Shown: in pieces, positions 1-7,762 of the stretch | How the letters are laid out: every line of letters begins with the position of its first letter | Position numbering within the stretch: the stretch's first letter is position 1 | NCBI GenBank assembly: GCA_937982665.1 | Contig: CALJLD010000171.1 | Coordinates: forward strand, 1-19,027 | Source: an uncultured Planctomycetales bacterium | Lineage (GTDB): Bacteria; Planctomycetota; Planctomycetia; Pirellulales; S012-138 | DNA length: 19,027 nucleotides | Direction of reading: 5' to 3' | Position numbers and translations under genes: made by a program | The notes under the pieces: model-generated | The model's input: only the letters and a program-made list of their open reading frames with translations | What the model was told of the DNA's origin: nothing | The model's database searches: none

Positions 1-1096
1 ACCGCCGGAACGCGTAGATATCCGCAATCGCCTGGTCCCAATCGCCGGTGAATTGGATGCCGCGGTCATCGAGATAGATCTTGGCGGGCGGCTTGTGTTC
101 GCAGACGTCGTCCACCTCGATCCCGTGTTTGGTCAGCCAGTCCCAGATCGCTTCGCGGCCGGCCTCGGTCGCGCAGCGGGCTGAGTGGATCACCACGCGG
201 TAGCCTTTGCGGAGTCGGGCGATCGCTTCGTCGCAGCGGTGGATGGGCGGATCGGGGATCACGGTTTCGCCCTGCCAACCGGAGCGGTAGCTGTGGATCA
301 CGCCGTCAAAGTCCACACACACGGTCGGGCGGCGGCGAACAATCCCCAGCGGCTCCAACAGTTCGGCCGGCGCTGGCCGCGTACGGAGGATCCGCTCGAT
401 TGCCGCGTGGCCTTCCAGCCACTTCTCGTCCTCAAGCGGTTCATCATTCCAGATGCGGGTGTAGTGGTCGCGCGAGTGGTGTCGTCCCGGCAAACGGAGC
501 CAGTTGCCATAATGCCGCGCACGAATCGCACCGGGAAAAATCTCCGGGGCTGCGTCCAGCCCGCGGATGGAAAAGTCCGAAACCAACCGCTGGCCAAATT
601 GATGAACGGACTTGGTGTCCATCGCTTCGGCAAAGATCACCAGCAGGTGGAAACCCCCGGCACCGTTGGAATCCAACAACAAGGGATCAAGACCCATCTC
701 CGCCAAGGCCTGCCACCAGCCATGCGCGGCGACAAAGTTGCCCTCCGGAGTGACGGAGAGATTGTCTTCGTCATGCAAGTCAACATCGATTCCCAGCCAA
801 CGCGACGAGTGATCAGAACTGATTGAGTGCAGTCCAAGCACTCCGCCGAAGGAACTCGTCCTGTAGTGTTTCTCCAGTGACGAGGTCTGCAGGAAGACCT
901 TGCCCCGCTCATCACGGAAAGGAGCGGTGATGGCGTTGTTCATATCGCCGGAAGGACCAACCTTCTTGCGGTACTTCTTGGGAAGATACCGGCCCCAGAC
1001 ATCGGTCCGGTTGACCATGTGCTTCATGGTCCAGGCGGCGAGCTGTTTGGCCGACGCCCGCCAATCATCTGCGACTTGCTCCATGTACGATGACAT
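1..1096 (-). CDS. AEP primase-like / HAD phosphatase-like fusion protein (3' end cut by window edge)
   Basis: The minus-strand frame is open from ATG at 1096 to the window edge, giving at least 365 residues; the C-terminus is missing. Residues about 60-240 look like an archaeo-eukaryotic primase-type polymerase domain related to the TOTE-system primases. I see GIDVDLHD at 102-109 (acidic motif I, D104/D106), SNGAGGFHLLVIF at 143-155 (H150, motif II), PEIFPG at 184-189 and NWLRLPGRHH at 198-207. Residues from about 256 form a HAD hydrolase: VDFDGVIHSY with D262 and D264, IHSAR at 303-307 for the motif II Ser, and a late LDDRG for motif IV. The AEP family makes or extends nucleic-acid primers. 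HAD domains of this phage-like type remove phosphates, so the fusion may process nucleic-acid ends (inference). No helicase or nuclease partner is visible. The Shine-Dalgarno is weak (gaaga). ATG at 1084 (Met5) is an alternative start. Confidence 0.72.
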   Translation of the reverse strand, partial: MSSYMEQVADDWRASAKQLAAWTMKHMVNRTDVWGRYLPKKYRKKVGPSGDMNNAITAPFRDERGKVFLQTSSLEKHYRTSSFGGVLGLHSISSDHSSRWLGIDVDLHDEDNLSVTPEGNFVAAHGWWQALAEMGLDPLLLDSNGAGGFHLLVIFAEAMDTKSVHQFGQRLVSDFSIRGLDAAPEIFPGAIRARHYGNWLRLPGRHHSRDHYTRIWNDEPLEDEKWLEGHAAIERILRTRPAPAELLEPLGIVRRRPTVCVDFDGVIHSYRSGWQGETVIPDPPIHRCDEAIARLRKGYRVVIHSARCATEAGREAIWDWLTKHGIEVDDVCEHKPPAKIYLDDRGIQFTGDWDQAIADIYAFRR

Positions 1097-1166
1097 TCTT
1101 CAATCGTAATCGGAAGCTGGCCGATTGCGGAGAACGTCGCGGGAGCTTTCGTGGCGGATTTCGCAG

Positions 1167-1631
1167 CTAGTCAATCCGAATGAACTGCGGCGAGAAGGAA
1201 TCGGAAATCAGGTAGCCGACGCGGGACCCGCCACCGCCATCGCGAAAGCGAATTTTGGAGTAGAAGGTCTGTTCTTCCAGCAATTCCGCTCGGCTGCCGT
1301 GAGCGGCCAGCGTCACTTCGCCCGTCTCAATCATCCGCCCGACTTCGGACCGCCAGCCCCAATCCAGGGCATCGGCAAGGCGATTCAAAACCCTAAGGTC
1401 TCTGGCGACGGGAATTGGCTGATCTTCTGGAGAGTTGAGTTCCACAATGGTTGGTTGCGCCGCGGTCTGGGATTGCCCGGCGGCTTGGGATTGCCCAGCG
1501 GCATCGTCCTTGGATGAAGCGTCTTCATGCCCGCAGTGAGGGCAATGGCTTTGCTGGGCTTGGTCCAGCGTTAATGCCGTGGTGACGTAGGCGGTTACGG
1601 CGGCGAGGAATAGTCCGACGACCCATTGCAT
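1167..1631 (-). CDS. Small secreted or membrane-anchored hypothetical protein with CPHCGH motif
   Basis: A 154-residue protein of unknown function. The frame is open further upstream to 1769, but the start at 1631 is chosen because a strong Shine-Dalgarno (gggagg) lies about 8 bases before it and the hydrophobic stretch MQWVVGLFLAAVTAYVTTAL then falls at the N-terminus as an uncleaved anchor or signal peptide. It is followed by CPHCGHED (residues 30-37), a single CxxC-H cluster that could bind a metal but is half of a usual zinc ribbon. Then comes a short Ala/Gln/Ser direct repeat (AAGQSQAAGQSQ) and a charged C-terminal domain of about 90 residues with FYSKIRFRDGGGGSRVGYL. I do not recognise the family. 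It is probably transcribed alone: pyrF upstream is separated by 252 bases. Confidence 0.6.
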   Translation of the reverse strand: MQWVVGLFLAAVTAYVTTALTLDQAQQSHCPHCGHEDASSKDDAAGQSQAAGQSQTAAQPTIVELNSPEDQPIPVARDLRVLNRLADALDWGWRSEVGRMIETGEVTLAAHGSRAELLEEQTFYSKIRFRDGGGGSRVGYLISDSFSPQFIRID

Positions 1632-1770
1632 TTCCGTTTCCTCCCTGAGCACTTCTTGTGTTTTGGAAACATCGCAACCTCGCGCAATTTGCGCATCCTG
1701 AGACCACTGGGCTCCCCTGATTGCCCTTTGCACCGCGAAACCCCGCTGCGGTGCTAGTGGTGCTAGCAAT

Positions 1771-1800
1771 AACTTAGCGAGTTTGAGAGAAATCGGGCAA
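1771..1800 (-). promoter_or_regulatory. Possible sigma-70-like promoter for the 154-residue protein
   Basis: On the minus strand TTGCCC (1800-1795) and TAAGTT (1776-1771) are separated by 18 bases. This would leave a leader of about 135 bases before the ATG at 1631. Match to consensus is only partial, so this is a weak call. Confidence 0.25.
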
Positions 1801-1883
1801 GATGAATCGGCCGTAAAGTTTGCTTGAGTTTTCTATTTAGGCCAATGAATGTTGATGAGAATGCCTGGGCGGATGGCTTGATC

Positions 1884-2807
1884 TCATCGCACGCTCTGCA
1901 AATCCGCAATCATATCTTCCGTCGCGGCGCGAACCGCGTCTCGCCAATTGGCTTCGCCGAATTTGGTTTTGTACGGTTCTTTGGTGTGAGCGAAGATGAT
2001 TCCCCGTGAGCTATTCACAATCGCTCCGAGCCCCTGCCGATCAAAAGCCGCGGCGACATCCTTAGCTCCGCCTCCTTGCGCGCCGTAGCCTGGCACAAGA
2101 AACCAGGTGTGCGGCATCATTCCTCGCAACTCAACAAGTTGCTCAGGGTACGTGGCGCCGACAACCGCTCCAACGTCGCCATAGCCGCATTCGCCCGCTG
2201 AGGACTTGGCGCGAGCTTCAATGATGTTGGCAACATGGCGATAAAGCGGCGAGGCGGTCTCCGCCAGGTTCTTGTCTTGCAGATCTCCGCCGCCGGGATT
2301 GCTGGTCTTCACAAGCACAAAGATGCCTGCGTTGTTGCGCTCGCAAGCCGCCGCGAATGGCTGCAGAGAATCATCACCCAAGTAAGGACTGACCGTCAGA
2401 GCGTCCGCTCCCCAAGGCGTTTCACGACCCAAGTACGCAGCCGCGTAAGCTTCCGCGGTGGAGCCAATATCGTTTCGCTTGCCGTCCAGGATGACCAGCA
2501 GTTCTTGTTCGCCGGTTTTGGAATGGGCGTGACGGATCACCTCACGGAGCGCGGCCATGCCGGATGGGCCCAGCGCCTCGAAGAACGCCGCCTGCGGTTT
2601 CACGGCAGGCACAAGCGGGGCGACAACATCAATAATCGCCTTGCAAAACTCCGCATAAGCGCTGGCAGTTCCTTCAAGGCCGCCTTCCGCAATTGCGTGC
2701 CGGACGTGCAACTCGTTTGGAAGGCTGGCAGCGCGCGGATCGAGCCCCACACAAACGCCGTTTCGTTTCGCGCGCACGAGATTCGCCAACCGGTCAATAA
2801 ACTGCAT
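1884..2807 (-). CDS. pyrF: Orotidine 5'-phosphate decarboxylase (group 2)
   Basis: OMP decarboxylase converts orotidine 5'-monophosphate to UMP, the last step of de novo pyrimidine synthesis, in the cytoplasm. The 307-residue protein has the group 2 signature throughout: VCVGLDPR (18-25), VKPQAAFFEALG (69-80), the catalytic LDGKRNDIGSTAEAY (107-121, with D108, K110 and D113), ALTVSPYLGDDSL (136-148), VLVKTSNPGG (164-173), LVPGYGAQGG (237-246) and VNSSRGIIFAH (264-274). Length fits group 2, which is longer than the E. coli form. The frame is open upstream to 2954, but ATG 2807 has a good Shine-Dalgarno (ggagg, 5-6 bases away) and puts FIDRL at the usual N-terminus. No other pyrimidine gene is nearby. 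It is divergent from the dehydrogenase at 3039. Confidence 0.95.
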   Translation of the reverse strand: MQFIDRLANLVRAKRNGVCVGLDPRAASLPNELHVRHAIAEGGLEGTASAYAEFCKAIIDVVAPLVPAVKPQAAFFEALGPSGMAALREVIRHAHSKTGEQELLVILDGKRNDIGSTAEAYAAAYLGRETPWGADALTVSPYLGDDSLQPFAAACERNNAGIFVLVKTSNPGGGDLQDKNLAETASPLYRHVANIIEARAKSSAGECGYGDVGAVVGATYPEQLVELRGMMPHTWFLVPGYGAQGGGAKDVAAAFDRQGLGAIVNSSRGIIFAHTKEPYKTKFGEANWRDAVRAATEDMIADLQSVR

Positions 2808-2868
2808 GGTCGCCTCCAGGCATTGTCGCAAAAGGAGAAACGCGCCATGCCGACGGAGCGCGCAAGGA

Positions 2869-2898
2869 TGCAACGCAGCGTTAACATAACGCATTGCA
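2869..2898. promoter_or_regulatory. Interrupted dyad in the pyrF / dehydrogenase divergent spacer (operator candidate)
   Basis: An inverted repeat has inner arms GCGTTA (2878-2883) and TAACGC (2887-2892) around a 3-base centre. Outer arms TGCAA (2869-2873) and TTGCA (2894-2898) are set off by 4 bases on one side and 1 on the other. It sits about 60-90 bases upstream of the pyrF start in a spacer that must hold promoters for two divergent genes. A transcription-factor site is the natural reading, but the factor is unknown and no clean -35/-10 pair could be placed beside it. Confidence 0.4.
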
Positions 2899-3038
2899 CG
2901 GCGGTCAGATACGCCTGAGACCAAAACAAGTGAAACTGGAGATTTTGGGGGCATTGCTTGCGTTCGTTGGAATCACCTTCACAATGGTGCAACCAAGTTA
3001 CTTTTCCTTCGCGTTGAAGCCAGTCTGGAGAACGCCGC

Positions 3039-4235
3039 ATGTCGACCAACGGATCGCTCAATCGCAAACTTCGGATGGCTCTCGTCGGCGGCGGGCAAGG
3101 ATCATTTATCGGCCGTGTGCATGCCACTGCAGCCATTCTGGACAATCGAGCGGAGTTGGTTGCCGGAGCACTCTCTTCAAATCCCGAACGTGCCAAGGCC
3201 AGCGCGCCCGACTATGACATTCCCGCGGAACGCGCGTACGGCTCGTATCAAGAGTTGATCGAGGAAGAAGCCAAACGCCCGCCCGGCGATCGCGTGGACT
3301 TCCTTTCCATCGCCACGCCCAACCACACACATTTTGAAATCGCCAAGGCGGCCGCGGAAGCCGGCTTTAACGTCGTATGCGATAAGCCGATGACCTTTGA
3401 CCTGGCTCAAGCGGAAAGCCTGGCCGAGACCGTCAAGCAGTCTGGCATCGTTTTCGCGCTTACGCACAACTACACCGGCTATCCGCTCGTTCGCCAGGTG
3501 CGGCAAATGGTGCAAGGCGGCGAGTTCGGTGAGATCCAAGCTGTCCGCACTCAATACATCCAAGGTTGGCTGCGGACCAGGCTCGAAGCTGATGACCACA
3601 AGCAAGCCTCTTGGCGGACAGATCCACAGCGCAGCGGAGCAGCGGGCGCATTCGGCGATATCGCCACGCATGCCTTCAATCTTGCTCGATACATGACCGG
3701 ATTGATGCCGGCGGAGATCAGTTGCCACCTCAAGGCGTTCGTGCAAGGACGCGAACTCGATGACTATGGCACGGCCGTGATTCGATTCGAAAACGGCGCG
3801 CTGGCAACGGTGACTGCATCTCAAATCAGCCACGGCCGCGAGAATGACCTGGCAATTGAAGTTGATGGCACGGAAGCGTCTTTGGCCTGGCGGCAAGAAG
3901 AGCCCAACAAGATGGTCGTGCGTCACAACGGCCAACCGCACGCACTGTACACGCGCGATCCCAATGCCCCGTTCATGAACGAATCCGGCGGAGCCGCCTG
4001 TCGACTTCCGTCTGGCCACCCCGAAGCATTCTTCGAGGCTTTCGCGAACGTCTATCGTAGCGCTTACGATGACATGATTCTTCGCGCGGAAGGAAAGCCG
4101 TTTGATGCTGCGAATGCGATCTACCCCAACGTGAGCGATGGCGTGGAAGGCATGTACTTCATTCAGCAATGCGTGGAGAGCAGCAAACAAAACGGGGCAT
4201 GGTTGCCACTCCGGCACGAGCTTGCCCGCCCCTAA
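3039..4235 (+). CDS. Gfo/Idh/MocA family NAD(P)-dependent oxidoreductase
   Basis: A 398-residue sugar- or inositol-type dehydrogenase. The N-terminal Rossmann domain has the nucleotide loop VGGGQGSFIG (16-25), and the family motif is CDKPMT (114-119, K116 replacing the common EKP lysine context). The C-terminal alpha/beta domain carries GDIATHAFNL (206-215), with D207 and H211 as the likely substrate and catalytic pair. SIATPNHTHFEIA (90-102) is the typical strand-loop after the Rossmann core. Members oxidise or reduce a hydroxyl on a sugar, inositol or related ring with NAD(P). Substrate cannot be told from sequence, and planctomycetes carry many such paralogs. There is no Tat signal, so it is probably cytoplasmic. 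Start: ATG 3039 has ggagaa 7 bases upstream. It stands alone between the divergent pyrF and the next gene 300 bases away. Confidence 0.93.
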   Translation: MSTNGSLNRKLRMALVGGGQGSFIGRVHATAAILDNRAELVAGALSSNPERAKASAPDYDIPAERAYGSYQELIEEEAKRPPGDRVDFLSIATPNHTHFEIAKAAAEAGFNVVCDKPMTFDLAQAESLAETVKQSGIVFALTHNYTGYPLVRQVRQMVQGGEFGEIQAVRTQYIQGWLRTRLEADDHKQASWRTDPQRSGAAGAFGDIATHAFNLARYMTGLMPAEISCHLKAFVQGRELDDYGTAVIRFENGALATVTASQISHGRENDLAIEVDGTEASLAWRQEEPNKMVVRHNGQPHALYTRDPNAPFMNESGGAACRLPSGHPEAFFEAFANVYRSAYDDMILRAEGKPFDAANAIYPNVSDGVEGMYFIQQCVESSKQNGAWLPLRHELARP

Positions 4236-4250
4236 CGGGCCCACAGACGC

Positions 4251-4265
4251 TCACGGTCGCCGTGA
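4251..4265 (+). terminator. Weak hairpin after the dehydrogenase gene
   Basis: TCACGG-TCG-CCGTGA forms a perfect 6-bp stem with a 3-base loop, 16 bases after the stop codon at 4235, followed by tcttt only. A second small stem (GCCCG...CGGGC) surrounds the stop codon itself. There is no T tract, so this is at best a poor terminator or an RNA 3'-end stabiliser. Confidence 0.25.
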
Positions 4266-4410
4266 TCTTTGCGCCATCTCCGCAGGTGCCTTGCAGCTTA
4301 ACATCGCGGCGAAAATGAACTTTTCGTGCTTGTCAGGCAACCCAATTCCGGCCTCCCGCGCGCGATTTTGTGGATTTCGCGGCTTGGGAAGGCCTGGTCA
4401 TTGATTTCGC

Positions 4411-4439
4411 TTGCCCAAAGTTTGCGCACCGGCGATAAC
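4411..4439 (+). promoter_or_regulatory. Possible sigma-70-like promoter for the coiled-coil protein gene
   Basis: TTGCCC (4411-4416) and GATAAC (4434-4439) are spaced by exactly 17 bases, about 95 bases before the chosen start at 4535. Both hexamers match consensus in about four of six positions. It lies in the 299-base spacer 4236-4534, which otherwise shows no gene. Confidence 0.35.
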
Positions 4440-4534
4440 GGAATCTAAGGTGTTCGCCCACTGCCGGCTGTCTCATCCAACTGGCCGGATTCTTCAAAAT
4501 GCTGCACAGTTTTCCGCCTTCGGGAGATGCGAAG

Positions 4535-7378
4535 ATGTTTCGCCGGATTCGATGTATCGATCAATTCCAATTGGGAATTCTCTCTGCTGTCCTGGCTGCC
4601 GTCCTTGTGCCAACTCTAGGCACTCAGGCGGATGCACAGCAGCGACAACAACCGACCATGGATTCACGTCGCCTGGTGGTCATGTTGGACATGGCGGCCA
4701 GCGCCCTGGCCGAAGGTCAAATGGTGCAAGAGTACGACGCCGTGGCGGCCGCGTTGAAATCCGCGAAAGCCGAAACGGATCGCCCTGTTCCGCCCAGTGA
4801 CGAACTCATCAAAGCCTTGTCGACGGCAGCGCAGCTGTTGGAAATGCGAGACCTCTCGTCGGAGAGTCGGGCGGTGCAATCGCTGGTCGAATACTTCGAT
4901 TCCGACGAACGTTCGCCGAGTGATCGCCTCCCTAACACCAGCGAAGCCAAGAACCCTGGCGAAGCCAAACCCGGCAACCAACCGCCGCGCGTTGTTGAGC
5001 AGTCGGAACGCGAGAATCGCGTGATCGAGCAGCTGCCGCCCCAACAGCGTTCATCCCAACAGCAGCGTGCACCCCAACAACAGCGCGTGCGTCGCCCAGT
5101 AAGAATTGCCGAGCCCCAGCCTGAGCAACGTTCCAATCAACAGCAAGAGTTGGCAGCGGCCCGACGCCAGATTGAAGAGTTGCAACGCGCGATGGCGGAA
5201 CAGCAGGAAGCCTTGAATCGGGCGCTTTCCGATCGCGAGCGCGCCATGCAACAAGAAATGGAAGCTCGCAAGCGCGCGGAAGACGAGGAGCGCGAGGCTA
5301 TTCGGCGCCAAGTGGTCGAGCGCGATCAGTCCGTGCAGCAAGAGATGCAAGCCCGACAGCGCGCGATGGACGAAGAGCGCGAGGCGATGCGAAGGCAACT
5401 GGTCGAGCAAGAGCGCGCTATGCAGCAAGAAATGGAAGCTCGCCAACGAGCTATGCAAGAAGAGCGCGAAGCGATGCAACGCGAGTTGATTGAGCGGGAA
5501 CGCAACGCGGAGCGGCAATTGGAAGAACAGCATCGGGCCATGGCACAAGAACGCGAGGCGATGCAGCGTGAGTTCGTCGAACGCGAAAAAGAGTTCCAAC
5601 AACGCCTGGAACAGCAACACCTGGATATGGCCGCCAAACGCGAAGCCATGGAACGCGAGAGGCTCGAATATCGCGATGCGGCCGAACGTGAAGCCGTCAA
5701 CCGCCAGCGCGAATTCGAACGCCAGGTGCTGGCCCAACAGAATGCTGATCGCCAAAAAGCGGACGAAGTTGCCGCCGCACGGGAGCGGATGGAGCAACTC
5801 TTTCGCCAACAACAAGAACAGGCCCAACGCGCTGATGAGGAACGCCGCCAACAGGCCGAACGCTACTTACAGATGGAAGAGGAGTATCGCCGTCGCATGG
5901 CCGAGGTGATTGAACAACAACGGCAGCGCGAGCGCGAAGGAGAGCACCAACGCGGCGGTCGTGATCGTCCACAGCCAGCCGATGATTCTGGCCGTTTGCA
6001 AATCCTCGAAGCATCTCAAGCTCAACTTGAGGAAGCCATCGCGCATGCGTCTGAACAACTGCGGAATGCCGATTTTGAACTGACCGTCGCCCGCTCCGAA
6101 CTCGCAGCGGCAAAGCAGGAAGCGGATCAGGCTCGCCGTCGCGTTGCAAACGCAACCAGTGATGAAGGCCGTGTCCAAGAGACCGAACGTCTCCATGCGG
6201 CCGAACTGAAGATTGAAGCGGCCCAAGCCAGGCAGGAGCAATTTCAGGAACGCATTCAGTCGGCTCGGGCGGAATTGTCGGAACTGCAAACCAGCATGGC
6301 TGATTCAAAGCAACAGCTCTTTCGGGAAAGAATTACGCAACAACGCGACGGTCGTGATCGTCCCCGGTCTGAGGGTGATCCAGTTCCAAGAGAATCGCGC
6401 GAGCAGCGAGAACGCGAACCCCAGAATCGTGGCGCGAATGAGCTTCGCCGAACAAACGAGGAACTTCGCCGTGCTAACGAGGAACTTCGCTCGGCAATGC
6501 AAGAACTTGCGCAACGCATTGAGCGACAGCAAGCCGAATACCGCAACCTGAATGAACGACTCCGGAACGAAAACCGTGAGCTGCGTCAGGCGCTGGAACA
6601 ACTTGGCGCCCAAATGCGCGGCCAGCGTGATGGCGGTGACCGTGATCGGCCTGACCGTGATCGACCCGATAATGATCGTCCAAACCGTGACCGACCAGAC
6701 GGTGACAGGCCCGACCGCGACCGACCTGGTCGTGATCGCGCAAATCAGGATCGACCGGATCAAAATCGCAGGGAAGCAGATCGCCCGGCCCGCGAAGGCT
6801 CAAACCGCGATCGCGCCGAACGCGAAGGGGCAAATCGCGAGAGAGCCAACCAAGACCGTGGCAATCGTGACCAAGGTCCGGAAGCTCGCGCCCGTCAGGA
6901 AGCGGAACGCCGTGCGGCTCAAGCTCGCGCGGAAGCCGAACAAGCCCGAGCTCAAGCCGAACAAGCTCGCCAGGACGCGGAACGCCGCGCTGCTGAGCGC
7001 CAGACCGAGCGGCAACAGGCCGAACGACAACAGAGCGAACGACAACAGGCCGAACGACGAGGCACGGAAGCCAGGGACCGTGAGCGGCCAACTCGAGAAG
7101 GTGAGCGCTCGCCGGAATCTCGTGAGACGCAACGAGTCTCTCCGGAAGAGGTCCAACGATTGATTGAAGAGATCAATCAGATGTTGGATCAAGCCAAGCA
7201 GGATCCCAATCGCAGCGCAGGCGGTGTACAAGCCCCTGGTGGTCGGGTGACGCCTCGTGGGCAAACTGATCGCGATGAACTCCGCAGCACATTGACCCAG
7301 CTTGAGGAACAGATCAAGGCGCTTTCCGATCTGCTCAATCAAGCACGCAGCGACGCACGTAGCTCCGGCGGCCGCTAA
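4535..7378 (+). CDS. Secreted giant coiled-coil protein with 29-residue repeats and a DRP-rich linker
   Basis: A 947-residue protein of unknown function. ATG 4535 is preferred over 4499 because cgggag lies about 10 bases upstream and residues 1-34 then form a clean signal peptide (basic start, LGILSAVLAAVLVPTLG core, ADA/QQ cleavage). Residues about 40-125 are a small helical domain. Gln-rich linkers with QQQR units follow. A long charged coiled coil contains five tandem 29-residue repeats (233-377; each close to ER...MQQEMEARQRAMQEEREAMQ in pattern). More coiled coil follows to about 695. Residues 702-781 are sixteen pentapeptide units near DRDRP. The end is an Ala/Glu/Arg coiled coil with a final leucine-rich heptad segment. 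Composition is extremely rich in E, R and Q, with no catalytic motif. A rod-like envelope or periplasmic structural role is an inference only. Confidence 0.85.
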   Translation: MFRRIRCIDQFQLGILSAVLAAVLVPTLGTQADAQQRQQPTMDSRRLVVMLDMAASALAEGQMVQEYDAVAAALKSAKAETDRPVPPSDELIKALSTAAQLLEMRDLSSESRAVQSLVEYFDSDERSPSDRLPNTSEAKNPGEAKPGNQPPRVVEQSERENRVIEQLPPQQRSSQQQRAPQQQRVRRPVRIAEPQPEQRSNQQQELAAARRQIEELQRAMAEQQEALNRALSDRERAMQQEMEARKRAEDEEREAIRRQVVERDQSVQQEMQARQRAMDEEREAMRRQLVEQERAMQQEMEARQRAMQEEREAMQRELIERERNAERQLEEQHRAMAQEREAMQREFVEREKEFQQRLEQQHLDMAAKREAMERERLEYRDAAEREAVNRQREFERQVLAQQNADRQKADEVAAARERMEQLFRQQQEQAQRADEERRQQAERYLQMEEEYRRRMAEVIEQQRQREREGEHQRGGRDRPQPADDSGRLQILEASQAQLEEAIAHASEQLRNADFELTVARSELAAAKQEADQARRRVANATSDEGRVQETERLHAAELKIEAAQARQEQFQERIQSARAELSELQTSMADSKQQLFRERITQQRDGRDRPRSEGDPVPRESREQREREPQNRGANELRRTNEELRRANEELRSAMQELAQRIERQQAEYRNLNERLRNENRELRQALEQLGAQMRGQRDGGDRDRPDRDRPDNDRPNRDRPDGDRPDRDRPGRDRANQDRPDQNRREADRPAREGSNRDRAEREGANRERANQDRGNRDQGPEARARQEAERRAAQARAEAEQARAQAEQARQDAERRAAERQTERQQAERQQSERQQAERRGTEARDRERPTREGERSPESRETQRVSPEEVQRLIEEINQMLDQAKQDPNRSAGGVQAPGGRVTPRGQTDRDELRSTLTQLEEQIKALSDLLNQARSDARSSGGR
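5231..5665 (+). repeat. Five tandem 87-bp repeats inside the coiled-coil gene
   Basis: Units at 5231-5317, 5318-5404, 5405-5491, 5492-5578 and 5579-5665 each encode 29 residues ending in EAM(Q/R)R(E/Q)(L/F)(V/I) or a close variant. Units 1 to 3 are the most alike; 4 and 5 have diverged. The period keeps reading frame. A 29-residue period (7+11+11) is a mixed heptad/hendecad spacing rather than pure heptads. Confidence 0.85.
6638..6877 (+). repeat. 15-bp (pentapeptide) repeat tract encoding DRDRP-like units
   Basis: Sixteen in-frame pentapeptides start with DRDRP, DRDRP, DNDRP, NRDRP and drift to forms such as NRERA and NQDRG toward the 3' end. The tract is charged, proline-containing and likely disordered. 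It separates the central coiled coil from the C-terminal Ala/Glu/Arg coil. Confidence 0.85.
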
Positions 7379-7762
7379 AGTATTCGATTTCGAGTTGCGC
7401 GGCTCATTCGAGCGGTTTTGCCCGTTTCTCTGTGGCGAATCCGCGGTGCGTCATCTTGCATCGCATGATCCCAGCAACCCGCAGATTCTGCGCTTTTGGT
7501 ACGCGAACCAAGGGCTTTTTCCTGCGTATTAGATCGAAAGGCCATATGCGCGCATTGGCCTGGCGATTAGGCTGAGAATCCCAAGACTTGCGTGCCAACT
7601 CTGGCACAAGGCGGTCAGCCAATCTGCTGATCTTCCCGGTTTTTTCGCAGTTTGGGCTCGTTCGGTCGCCTCCATCACGATCCGAAGTCTTGAGATCGGT
7701 GCACGGCTCCCGCTCGGCTTATCACTTCCATCCCGCTCCCCTCATCCTGCTCCACCCATCTC
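7379..7762. other. 384-base spacer without a convincing gene
   Basis: Between the coiled-coil gene and the permease I see no reading frame with a plausible start and ribosome binding site. The one distinct element is a perfect hairpin GTGCCA-ACTC-TGGCAC (7592-7607). There is no T-rich terminator after the coiled-coil gene and no obvious -35/-10 pair before the permease. Confidence 0.5.

Noticed and set aside
185..826. Plus-strand 213-codon open frame
   Set aside because: It is antisense to the AEP-HAD gene, whose minus-strand frame shows two sets of family motifs; no ribosome binding site or family match.
3177..4244. Minus-strand 355-codon open frame
   Set aside because: Shadow of the Gfo/Idh/MocA gene; composition rich in H, R, V and C and no recognisable motif.
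5051..5851. Minus-strand 266-codon open frame, Leu/His/Phe-rich
   Set aside because: Arises from the antisense of the repetitive coiled-coil gene; looks like membrane segments only because GAA/CAA/GCG codons complement to Phe, Leu and Arg/Ala codons.
7592..7621. Possible sigma-54 promoter (TGGCAC on either strand)
   Set aside because: The required GC at the -12 element with correct spacing is missing on both strands.
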